Positions 15,068 through 21,081 of a DNA stretch of 25,631 nt are shown here, in pieces; the stretch's first letter is position 1, and every line of letters begins with the position of its first letter. The translations under genes and the position numbers were made by a program. The stretch spans positions 1-25,631 of the forward strand of contig CANQGC010000006.1 in the NCBI GenBank assembly GCA_947600345.1, given 5' to 3'. Below the pieces are notes generated by a model, which saw only the letters and a program-made list of their open reading frames with translations, was not told the origin of the DNA and searched no databases. Source of the DNA: an uncultured Clostridia bacterium. GTDB taxonomy: Bacteria > Bacillota > Clostridia > Christensenellales > Aristaeellaceae.

Positions 15068-16390
15068 ATGTCGGAAAACGGAATTCGTGACGCGCGGACG
15101 CTCGGCGCGCCCAAGATGCTGCTGCTGGGCTTCCAGCACATGTTCGCCATGTTCGGCGCAACGATCCTGGTGCCGGTGCTCACGGGCCTGCCGGTGGCGG
15201 TGACGCTGCTGTTCGCGGGCCTGGGCACGCTGCTGTTTCACCTGATCACCGGCGGCTCGGTGCCGGCGTTCCTGGGCTCGAGCTTCGCCTTCATCGGCGG
15301 CTACGCGGCGGTCGAACAGCTCATCGGCGAAACCGAGGGGCTGAACTGGATTCCCTACGCGGGCGTGGGCGTGATTTGCGCGGGGCTCTTGTACGTGATT
15401 CTCTCAGCGCTGTTCAAGGCGTTCGGCGCGAAGCGCGTGATGCGCTTCTTCCCGCCGATCGTCACCGGCCCGGTGATCATCTGCATCGGCATGTCGCTGG
15501 CCAACTCGGCGATCAACAACTGCGAGGCGAACTGGTGGATCGCGCTGCTGGCCATCGTGATCGTGGTGGCCGCGAACATTTGGGGCAAGGGCATGATCAA
15601 GATCATACCGATCCTGCTGGGCGTGGTCGGCTCCTACGTGATCGCCGCCATCTGCGGGCAGGTGGACTTCACGCCGGTGAAGGAAGCCGCGTGGATCGGC
15701 TTCCCCTTCCAGATGAAGGACACGGTGTTCTCGCTGTTCGGCAACTGCGATACGGGGTTGCTGGTGTCGTCCATCGCCATCATGGTGCCCATCGCGCTGG
15801 CGACGATGATCGAGCACATCGGCGACATGTGCGCCATCTCTTCCACCGTGGGCGAGAACTTCGTGGCGGCGCCGGGCTTGCACCGGACGCTGCTGGGCGA
15901 TGGCATCGCGACGGCGCTGGCGGCGGCCTTCGGCGCGCCGGCGAACACGACCTACGGCGAGAACACGGGCGTGCTGGCGCTGACGAAGGTGTACGATCCG
16001 CGGGTGATCCGCATCGCGGCGGTGCTGGCGATCATATTCGCGTTCTGCCCGAAGTTTGAGGCGCTGATCGCGGCGATGCCGACGGCGACGATCGGCGGCG
16101 TGAGTCTGATCCTGTACGGCATGATCTCGGCGGTGGGCGTGCGCAACGTGGTGGAGAACCAGGTGGACTTCACGCGGAGCCGGAACATCATCATCGCGGC
16201 GCTGATCATGGGGCTGAGCCTGGGCATCACGTTCTCGAACACGGGAAGATTGGTGCTGGGTTCGGTGAGCCTGTCCGGCCTGGCGGTGGGCGCGCTGGCG
16301 GGCATCATACTGAACGCGGTGCTGCCCGGCAACGACTACGAGTTCGGCAAAGGCGCCCCGGGCGACACGTCCGTCAACTTCAAAGTGTAG
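15068..16390 (+). CDS. uraA: Uracil permease, NCS2 family
   Basis: This inner-membrane proton symporter imports uracil. The 440-residue hydrophobic protein fits the 14-segment NCS2 fold: it opens with a cytosolic stretch and GFQHMFAMFGATILVPVLTGLP, and has MIEHIGDMCAISSTVG and the substrate-region motif ANTTYGENTGVLALTKVYDP. The last motif is characteristic of uracil members rather than xanthine permeases. The ATG follows GGGAGGAAG by about 8 nt. The PyrR-type attenuator ahead of it supports a pyrimidine substrate. The short inverted repeat AGCCCGC...GCGGGCT directly after the stop (16390-16406) may end the transcript. Confidence 0.92.
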   Translation: MSENGIRDARTLGAPKMLLLGFQHMFAMFGATILVPVLTGLPVAVTLLFAGLGTLLFHLITGGSVPAFLGSSFAFIGGYAAVEQLIGETEGLNWIPYAGVGVICAGLLYVILSALFKAFGAKRVMRFFPPIVTGPVIICIGMSLANSAINNCEANWWIALLAIVIVVAANIWGKGMIKIIPILLGVVGSYVIAAICGQVDFTPVKEAAWIGFPFQMKDTVFSLFGNCDTGLLVSSIAIMVPIALATMIEHIGDMCAISSTVGENFVAAPGLHRTLLGDGIATALAAAFGAPANTTYGENTGVLALTKVYDPRVIRIAAVLAIIFAFCPKFEALIAAMPTATIGGVSLILYGMISAVGVRNVVENQVDFTRSRNIIIAALIMGLSLGITFSNTGRLVLGSVSLSGLAVGALAGIILNAVLPGNDYEFGKGAPGDTSVNFKV

Positions 16391-16431
16391 CCCGCAGTGC
16401 GGGCTTCCACCTGCTGTCGCGACTAGGCGAC

Positions 16432-16538
16432 GGACTTTGGCCCCGTAGATTATGGGGCCAAAGTCCTGCGGTGCGTTTCTGAAGGAGCGTTGGTTCGGAG
16501 CACGACCTCTGGCCCCATAGATCCGAGGGCCAGAGGTC
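16432..16538 (+). repeat. TH twin-hairpin repeat, copy 1
   Basis: Hairpin 1 (16432-16466) has a 13-bp perfect stem (arm GGACTTTGGCCCC) and loop GTAGATTAT. Hairpin 2 (16504-16538) has a 12-bp stem (arm GACCTCTGGCCC) and loop CATAGATCCGA. The linker TGCGGTGCGTTTCTGAAGGA is shared with the inverted copy at 25244-25350. Flank GGCGACGGACTTTGG is also shared with that copy. It lies downstream of uraA; hairpin 2 is followed by CTTCGTTTT, so it could assist termination. Confidence 0.8.
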
Positions 16539-16570
16539 TTCGTTTTGGGGCACCGAGGCCTCATCCCCAA

Positions 16571-16680
16571 CGCGGCAGCAGAAGGGAGAATCCAAGGAAC
16601 CTCAGGTTCCTTGGCAGGTCTGGGCAGCGCCCAGCGTAGCCCCAGAGGCTGCGGTTTGTAGGCGGCCGCGGGTTGAGGAG
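16571..16680 (+). repeat. R1 hairpin-array repeat, copy b
   Basis: The copy starts CGCGGCAGCAGAAGGGAGAA and carries the hairpin with arm CCAAGGAACC and loop TCA at 16592-16614, followed by CTGGGC/GCCCAG. It is tandemly repeated as copy c with a period of 128 nt (hairpins begin at 16592 and 16720). Confidence 0.8.
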
Positions 16681-16700
16681 AAAAGGCAACGCCCAGCAGG

Positions 16701-16826
16701 CGGCAGCAGAAGGGAGAATCCAAGGAACCTCAGGTTCCTTGGCAGGTCTGGGCGGAGCCCAGCGTGGCCCCAGGTGGCAGCGCTTCGGCAGACGGTTGCG
16801 GGTTGAGGACAGAGGCAACGCTTTCA
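16701..16826 (+). repeat. R1 hairpin-array repeat, copy c
   Basis: This is the second unit of the 128-nt tandem pair, with the same CCAAGGAACC hairpin at 16720-16742, then CTGGGC-GGA-GCCCAG. The 3' part GGTTGAGGACAGAGGCAACG is shared, inverted, with copy d. It runs directly into R2 copy B. Confidence 0.8.
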
Positions 16827-16963
16827 GGCGGCCCGCGGTATTAAGCCAAAGCGATGATAAGGCGTACCAACGTTCCTTCGCCACCATACCGCGGGCCGCC
16901 GGCGGCGCGCCTTTTATGAGGGGAAGCGCAGCTTCCCCGATTTAAAAGTAGCCGCCACTAACT
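16827..16963 (+). repeat. R2 multi-hairpin repeat, copy B
   Basis: Outer arms GGCGGCCCGCGGTAT (16827-16841) and ATACCGCGGGCCGCC (16886-16900) form a perfect 15-bp stem with a 44-nt loop. A second unit follows: GGCGGC (16901) pairs with GCCGCC (16951) around an inner hairpin with arm GGGGAAGC and loop GCA (16920-16938). It ends GCCGCCACTAACT. Confidence 0.8.
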
Positions 16964-17147
16964 CTCTAACGTACCGCCGCGAATGCCCGCAAGCGATGGC
17001 ACCAAACCACAAAGCCGACGAATCGAAAAGGACCCCCTCCCAATCGCGGCAAATCGCGCCGCTATTCAGGAGGACAGCCCTTTTTCTATGATTATACTCT
17101 ATGAGCATAGCTCGCATCGTTGTTGCTTTGTTGAAAGGTTGCAGGCA
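16964..17147. other. Gene-free spacer between inverted R1-R2 blocks
   Basis: I see no credible gene in this 184-nt stretch; short frames on both strands lack ribosome sites and family features. A minus-strand TATAAT near 17092-17097 lies next to a small GAGCTATGCTC-like inverted repeat, but no good -35 box accompanies it. Confidence 0.5.
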
Positions 17148-17298
17148 GCAGGCTTCGCCTGCGAGTTAGTGCGGCTGCCTTGAATCGGGAAGCCATACGG
17201 CTTCCCGATTCAACTCCGCGCCGTGACGGCCCGCGGTATGGGGGTGGTGGGGCGTTGGTGTGCATTGCCAAAGCTGTGATTGGATACCGCGGGCCGCC
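17148..17298 (-). repeat. R2 multi-hairpin repeat, copy D (inverted)
   Basis: Read on the minus strand, it has the same order as copies B and C. The outer 12-bp stem is at 17228-17239 with 17284-17295 (GGCCCGCGGTAT/ATACCGCGGGCC). The inner hairpin at 17180-17213 has a perfect 15-bp stem (arm TTGAATCGGGAAGCC) and a 4-nt loop. The terminal hairpin GCAGGC...GCCTGC is at 17148-17162, as in copy C. Confidence 0.8.
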
Positions 17299-17443
17299 TG
17301 GAAGCGTTGCCTCTGTCCTCAATCCGCAGGCTCCGGGGTTACGCTGGGCTCCGCCCAGACCTGCTTAAGGGACTCTGTCCCTTAAGAATCCTTGCTTAAG
17401 GACCTGAGGTCCTTAAGAATCTCCCTTCTGCTGCCGCGTGCTT
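17299..17443 (-). repeat. R1 hairpin-array repeat, copy d (inverted)
   Basis: This inverted copy has two 23-nt hairpins, each with a 10-bp perfect stem and 3-nt loop: 17364-17386 (arm CTTAAGGGAC, loop TCT) and 17395-17417 (arm CTTAAGGACC, loop TGA). CTGGGC/GCCCAG is at 17344-17358. It ends, in minus orientation, with the shared GGCAGCAGAAGGGAGA. The stem sequences differ from copies a-c while pairing is kept. Confidence 0.8.
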
Positions 17444-17448
17444 TCGAC

Positions 17449-17483
17449 GGCCTTTGGCCCCGTAGATCATGGGGCCAAAGGCC
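17449..17483 (+). repeat. TH hairpin, copy 2 (single, truncated)
   Basis: A 13-bp perfect stem (arm GGCCTTTGGCCCC) encloses loop GTAGATCAT. It is flanked by TTCGACGG and TGCGTTGCGTTTCT as in copy 1. The expected second hairpin is missing because the sequence runs into the end of the minus-strand gene at 17506. Confidence 0.75.
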
Positions 17484-17505
17484 TGCGTTGCGTTTCTACC
17501 GGAGC

Positions 17506-18477
17506 CTAGCCCAGCTCCAGCTCCTCGATCTGATAGGCCCCCTGCAGTCCGCCCGAGGGGCTTACCCGGTAGTACATCGGCCGCACGCGGGCCAGGTTAG
17601 CGGCCTCCAGCCGAAGCAGGCCCACGCAGGGCCGGGGGTCGGGCGCGGCGTACTTCATCCCCACGCACAAATCGCACTTCTCGCGGATGCCCCGCAGCGG
17701 CGCGCGGGCGCGCAGGGCGGGGGAGAGGTAGCCCTCGGCCTCGCCGTCCAGCCCGGCCAGCGCGGCCTCCACGGCGGCGCGGGCGGTCTCTGACGCGGTC
17801 TGCGGCCAGCGCGGCGCGCCGTCCGCCCAGGCGGGCTCCGATGCCAGCAGTCGCAGGCCCTCCGGCAGCAGCTGCCAGCTCTCCAGCGTAGCGTGGCCCA
17901 CCTGGTCGTCCCGCGCGGCGACGGCGCGGATGTTGCCGCCCGGCTCGATGTCGATCTGCCGCGCGCGCAGCAGGCCCGTCTGGGTGCGCAGCTCCGCGTC
18001 GGCGGTCAGCAGGTAGCGTCCGCCCTCGCACAGCCCCAGGAACGCCGCGCCGCCGCTCAGGGCCCGGTACTCGGGTTGCTGGGCCCCGGGGGGCAGCAGC
18101 GCCAGCTGCCGGCCCTCGCAGAGCAGCCGGCCGTCCGACTCCAGCGTGAGCGCCCGACCCGCCGCCTGGAAGTGCCTGGCCTCGCCGCGCCGGGGCTCGG
18201 GGCTGAGCTCGATCTCCACCGCGCCGCCGGGCCAGAGCACGATGTCCGCGCCCTCCGCCTCCTCCGCCGAGGCCGCCATCGGCTCGCCGCCGGAGAACAC
18301 CAGCCTGCGCGCCATGCCCCGGCAGCTCTCGTCCAGCGGACGGTAGTCCAGGTACACCGCGCCCCGGGGGTTCACCGGCCGCATCAGCGCCTCCTCCGGG
18401 CCGACCTCCCCGGCGAAGCGCCCGTTGATGTAGAGTATCCCCGCGTGCGGCGCGCTCAGGATCAGCGTGGGCAGCAT
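17506..18477 (-). CDS. Hypothetical protein, 323 residues
   Basis: I do not recognise this family. The product has no clear signal peptide or membrane segment and looks beta-rich. It opens LPTLILSAPHAGILYINGRF, a strand-turn-strand pattern somewhat like carbohydrate-binding or PEGA-type folds, followed by GAVYLDYRPL. Later there are many short Gly-turn strands (GRLLCEGRQLALLP, GGRYLLTADAEL) and a KCDLCVGMKYA segment near the C terminus. GGAGGGG lies before the ATG (minus strand), inside a 12-bp inverted repeat. Codon usage and GC content match the housekeeping genes, which supports coding. It probably shares a transcript with the XRE gene upstream, 78 nt away. Confidence 0.75.
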   Translation of the reverse strand: MLPTLILSAPHAGILYINGRFAGEVGPEEALMRPVNPRGAVYLDYRPLDESCRGMARRLVFSGGEPMAASAEEAEGADIVLWPGGAVEIELSPEPRRGEARHFQAAGRALTLESDGRLLCEGRQLALLPPGAQQPEYRALSGGAAFLGLCEGGRYLLTADAELRTQTGLLRARQIDIEPGGNIRAVAARDDQVGHATLESWQLLPEGLRLLASEPAWADGAPRWPQTASETARAAVEAALAGLDGEAEGYLSPALRARAPLRGIREKCDLCVGMKYAAPDPRPCVGLLRLEAANLARVRPMYYRVSPSGGLQGAYQIEELELG

Positions 18478-18479
18478 GA

Positions 18480-18535
18480 AAATCCCCTCCGTTTCGCAAA
18501 GGCTTCTCTAAGCTATGCGGGTTCGGAGGGGATTT
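18480..18535 (-). promoter_or_regulatory. Hairpin that would sequester the ribosome binding site
   Basis: AAATCCCCTCCG (18480-18491) and CGGAGGGGATTT (18524-18535) form a perfect 12-bp inverted repeat. On the minus-strand RNA the 3' arm contains the GGAGGGG site of the 323-residue gene, whose ATG begins 3 nt later. A small internal hairpin GCTT/AAGC (18502-18513) lies in the loop. Confidence 0.6.
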
Positions 18536-18555
18536 GAACTCTGAGCGGGGCGCGG

Positions 18556-18885
18556 CTACTTCTCCTGCAGCGTCTCGACGACGGTGTTGACGCACCGGCG
18601 CTCGCGCTCGTTGAGGGCGCGGAAGCGCAGGATCAGGTTCATCTCCTCGTCGTTGAGATGAAACGCCTCGGTGTGTTCGATGGGCCGCCGGATGTCCGTG
18701 CGCCCCACGATGTAGTCGATGGACGTATTGAAGAAGTCCGCCAGCTTGGACAGTATGAATATATCCGGCTCGATGTTGTGGTTTTCGTACTTATTGATGG
18801 AGGGCTGGCTCACCTGAATCGCGTCGGCCAGTCTCTGTTGGCTGATTCCGTACTCCAGCCGCAGCGCCTTCAAGTTCGCAAGCAT
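18556..18885 (-). CDS. XRE-family transcriptional regulator
   Basis: The 109-residue protein has an N-terminal Cro/C1-type helix-turn-helix (about residues 3-60): LKALRLEYGISQQRLADAI, then VSQPSINKYENHNIEPD and LADFFNTSIDYIVGRTD. The C-terminal 45 residues are helical and charged (NLILRFRALNERERRCVNTV), probably for dimerisation. The start ATG follows GGGGGTGGTGG on the minus strand. It is divergent from the secreted repeat protein, and the 131-nt spacer contains that gene's promoter, so repression of the divergent gene and of itself is plausible. Confidence 0.88.
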   Translation of the reverse strand: MLANLKALRLEYGISQQRLADAIQVSQPSINKYENHNIEPDIFILSKLADFFNTSIDYIVGRTDIRRPIEHTEAFHLNDEEMNLILRFRALNERERRCVNTVVETLQEK

Positions 18886-18953
18886 TCCACCACCCCCATC
18901 AGACAGTATTCTAACAACCGGAGAGATTTATGGGAAAATCCGAAAGCGACTCA

Positions 18954-18982
18954 TTGACAATAACCTATAGTTATAATATAAT
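18954..18982 (+). promoter_or_regulatory. Promoter of the secreted repeat protein gene
   Basis: TTGACA at 18954-18959 and TATAAT at 18977-18982 are 17 nt apart. The spacer holds an imperfect dyad, TAACCTATAGTTA, that could be an operator for the divergent XRE protein. It resembles the promoter at 20903. Confidence 0.75.
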
Positions 18983-19016
18983 GAAGCTACAATCTTAACT
19001 AGGGAGGAAGAACGGT

Positions 19017-20648
19017 ATGAAGAGGATGCGCTGGCTCGTTTTTGTAATTATCTTGGCCGTAGGAGTTGCTTCATTGAGTTATGCTGAAACATCAGTGAGT
19101 GGTGGAGAAGATCGAAATTCAGCAAAAGCATTGGAACCAGGGATCGTGTATTTAGTTAACGGGCGTATGCGTTATGGTTGGTTTTCAATAACTCCGCCTG
19201 TGACCGGAAACTGTACTATAAACATAAAACCGTGTTCTACGATTGAATTATCCGTATTCGATTCGAATGGAACCAAGATTGCTCACTCAGGACAAATAGA
19301 TTATGATGCTGATAAGAGTTATACTTTTCAGTTTGGTGTAAACGAAAATGAAACCTTTTACATTGAAGCGCTTAATGGGTTTGCTATAATCGTTGAGGCG
19401 CGTTTCTCCATCTGCTACGATGGCTATCACGTGCTCAGCGATCAGGTGGAAACCGCTGTTGAAGCGACCTGTACCAGTGTCGGCAAGCGCGTATCTGAAT
19501 GTACGCTCTGCCATCAGAAAATCGAGGTAGAGGAGATTCCCATGACGCCGCACACCCCCGGCGAGTGGTCCATCTGGCAGCCCGCGACCTGCGAGGAGGT
19601 CGGGGCTTACGGCCAGCTCTGCGTGGACTGCGGCGAGCTGTTGCAGACCCAGGAGATCCCCGCCACCGGGCACAAGGAGGGTGAGGAGGGGACCGCCATC
19701 GAAGGGAGCTGCATTCAGTATGGATTGCGCACCCTCGAATGCGCCACATGCGGCGAGCTGCTCAAGTGCGAGGCCGTGCCGCTGGGCGAGCACATCCCGG
19801 GTGAGATGAAGCAGCTCGCTCCGGCCACCTGCACCGAGGACGGCTACGCTGAGCAGCGCTGCACCGTCTGCAACGCGCTGACCGCCAGCGAGAACATCCC
19901 TGCCTTCGGCCACAAGGGCGGCGAATGGAAGACCACGCGCGCAGCGACCTGCACCGAGGGTGGCGAGGAGGCCCGTGCCTGCCAGCTGTGCGGCACGGTG
20001 TTGGAGACGAAGCCCATCGCCTCCCTGGGTCACCGGGCGGGCGAGTGGACGACCACCCGCGAGGCCACCTGCACCGAGGAGGGCGAGCAGAAGCGCTTCT
20101 GTAAGAATTGCGGCGTGGAGATGGAAACCCAAACCGTTCCGGCGCTCGGTCACGTCAATGGCGTGTGGGAGACCCTCAGCGAGCCCGGCTGTACGACCGA
20201 GGGCGAACGCCTGAGCTACTGCCCGCGGTGCGAGGAGTCGCTGGGGACGGAAACCATCCCGGCCCATGGACACGTCGAAGGCGAGTGGCGCACGGACCTG
20301 TCGCCCACCTGCACGACCGACGGCGTGCGTACGCTATATTGCGAGGAATGCTATGCGCCGATGCAGACCGAGACCATCCCCGCAACCGGCCACGTGGTGG
20401 GCGACTGGGTCGAGGTCCGCGAGTCGAACTGCTCTCAGTCCGGCAAGCGGGCGAAGTATTGTGCAGTTTGCGAGGAAGTCGTGGAGAGCGAGGAGATTCC
20501 TTCCACAGGCCACGAGTACACCGAGTGGGAGACGCTCTACGAGCCCACCAAGGAGGCCGAGGGCGAGCGCCAGCGGCACTGCGTGCACTGCGGCGATACC
20601 CAGCAGGAGAAGATACCGAAGCTATCCAAGTTCCTGGGCCTGTTTTAA
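19017..20648 (+). CDS. Secreted protein with ten 40-residue Cys/His repeats
   Basis: The 543-residue product starts with a signal peptide (MKRMRWLVFVIILAVGVASL...YAE). Residues about 25-140 form a small beta-rich domain that resembles bacterial pre-peptidase-type or Ig-like domains. Residues 142 to about 539 are ten tandem 40-residue units, most with Cys at positions 11, 21 and 24 and His at 38, and a GEW...ATCTEEGE...C..CG...IPALGH pattern. Such repeats are common in surface proteins of gut Clostridia; the C-x2-C plus His pattern suggests metal binding or disulfides, unproven. No cell-wall anchor is evident. AGGGAGGAAG precedes the ATG. The first 400 nt are AT-rich while the repeat part is GC-rich. 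Confidence 0.88.
   Translation: MKRMRWLVFVIILAVGVASLSYAETSVSGGEDRNSAKALEPGIVYLVNGRMRYGWFSITPPVTGNCTINIKPCSTIELSVFDSNGTKIAHSGQIDYDADKSYTFQFGVNENETFYIEALNGFAIIVEARFSICYDGYHVLSDQVETAVEATCTSVGKRVSECTLCHQKIEVEEIPMTPHTPGEWSIWQPATCEEVGAYGQLCVDCGELLQTQEIPATGHKEGEEGTAIEGSCIQYGLRTLECATCGELLKCEAVPLGEHIPGEMKQLAPATCTEDGYAEQRCTVCNALTASENIPAFGHKGGEWKTTRAATCTEGGEEARACQLCGTVLETKPIASLGHRAGEWTTTREATCTEEGEQKRFCKNCGVEMETQTVPALGHVNGVWETLSEPGCTTEGERLSYCPRCEESLGTETIPAHGHVEGEWRTDLSPTCTTDGVRTLYCEECYAPMQTETIPATGHVVGDWVEVRESNCSQSGKRAKYCAVCEEVVESEEIPSTGHEYTEWETLYEPTKEAEGERQRHCVHCGDTQQEKIPKLSKFLGLF
19440..20633 (+). repeat. Ten in-frame repeats of 120 nt
   Basis: Units begin at residues 142, 182, 222, 262, 302, 342, 382, 422, 462 and 502; nine are exactly 40 codons and the last is slightly shorter and lacks the first Cys. 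Units 5 to 8 are most alike at the protein level. Repeats are diverged at DNA level, so they are not a very recent expansion. Confidence 0.85.
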
Positions 20649-20657
20649 CGCGGTCAG

Positions 20658-20683
20658 AGCGGACCGGCGTGTGCCGGTTCGCT
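20658..20683 (+). terminator. Hairpin after the secreted repeat protein gene
   Basis: AGCGGACCGGC pairs with GCCGGTTCGCT (11 bp, loop GTGT) 10 nt after the stop codon. No U-tract follows, so it is a possible but weak intrinsic terminator. The following 20684-20902 is AT-rich and shows no credible gene. Confidence 0.5.
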
Positions 20684-20902
20684 CGGGTTGCGCGGGGAAT
20701 TTCGAAGGGAAATGTCTAAATGTTGTCTAATTTCCGGGGGATTCACGGGGCGGGAAGGAAGCCGAACATTGCTGTCAATTTTGAGACGCTGGCGGACGTT
20801 TCCTGCAGAAAAAAGCGAATTATTTCCGGGCATTGCAGGAGTTGCGTCATTTTCTTGAAATTTAAACGAAAAAAATGTGAGAAAAATTACCCCACATTTC
20901 CA

Positions 20903-20931
20903 TTGACAACGCCCTATTCTTGTAATATAAT
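20903..20931 (+). promoter_or_regulatory. Consensus promoter with no annotated gene downstream
   Basis: TTGACA at 20903-20908 and TATAAT at 20926-20931 are 17 nt apart, and TGTAATATAAT adds an AT-rich extension. Expected transcript start is about 20938. The next large gene in this direction is more than 1.2 kb away. Confidence 0.75.
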
Positions 20932-20981
20932 GGAAATGGCTTTTCCGCAGTAACGAAAATACAATGATGGAGGGGGGCAAA

Positions 20982-21029
20982 GTGGCGTTTAATCAAGGGA
21001 AAGGCCGCCTTAAGGGGCCGCCCCGTTAG
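20982..21029 (+). CDS. Possible 15-residue peptide in an orphan transcript
   Basis: GTG at 20982 follows GGAGGGGGG at about 20969, with 4-5 nt between that site and the start codon. It opens the frame MAFNQGKGRLKGPPR, which ends at TAG 21027-21029. The peptide is basic. Its last codons lie in the 5' arm of a long hairpin (21015-21056). The arrangement of promoter, strong ribosome site, short frame and hairpin resembles a leader-peptide unit, but no regulated gene follows. It may be chance. Confidence 0.3.
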   Translation: MAFNQGKGRLKGPPR

Positions 21030-21056
21030 ATCCTCTGGGATCTCGCGGGACGGTCC
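21015..21056. terminator. Long hairpin, possible bidirectional terminator
   Basis: A 19-nt arm (GGGCCGCCCCGTTAGATCC) pairs at 17 positions (two G-U) with the sequence ending in GGTCC at 21056, with a 4-nt loop. It could end the transcript from 20903 and, on the other strand, the gerW transcript. U-tracts are poor on both sides. Confidence 0.5.
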
Positions 21057-21081
21057 GCTTACGATTTTGGCGGTCTTCGCC

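Noticed and set aside
16983..17183. 66- and 67-codon frames on both strands inside the repeat island
   Set aside because: They overlap each other and R2 copy D, lack ribosome sites and resemble nothing I know.
16391..17505. CRISPR array
   Set aside because: Repeats are not regularly spaced by unique spacers, differ in orientation, and are hairpin modules with variable stems; no cas genes are present.
18480..18545. tRNA-like TTCAAATCC on the minus strand
   Set aside because: It resembles a T-loop, but the flanking bases do not form a T-stem and no acceptor, D or anticodon arm can be built; the inverted repeat explains the sequence better.
20720..20953. 77-codon + strand frame before the orphan promoter
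   Set aside because: No ribosome site fits and it runs across the consensus promoter at 20903-20931; the AT-rich sequence looks intergenic.
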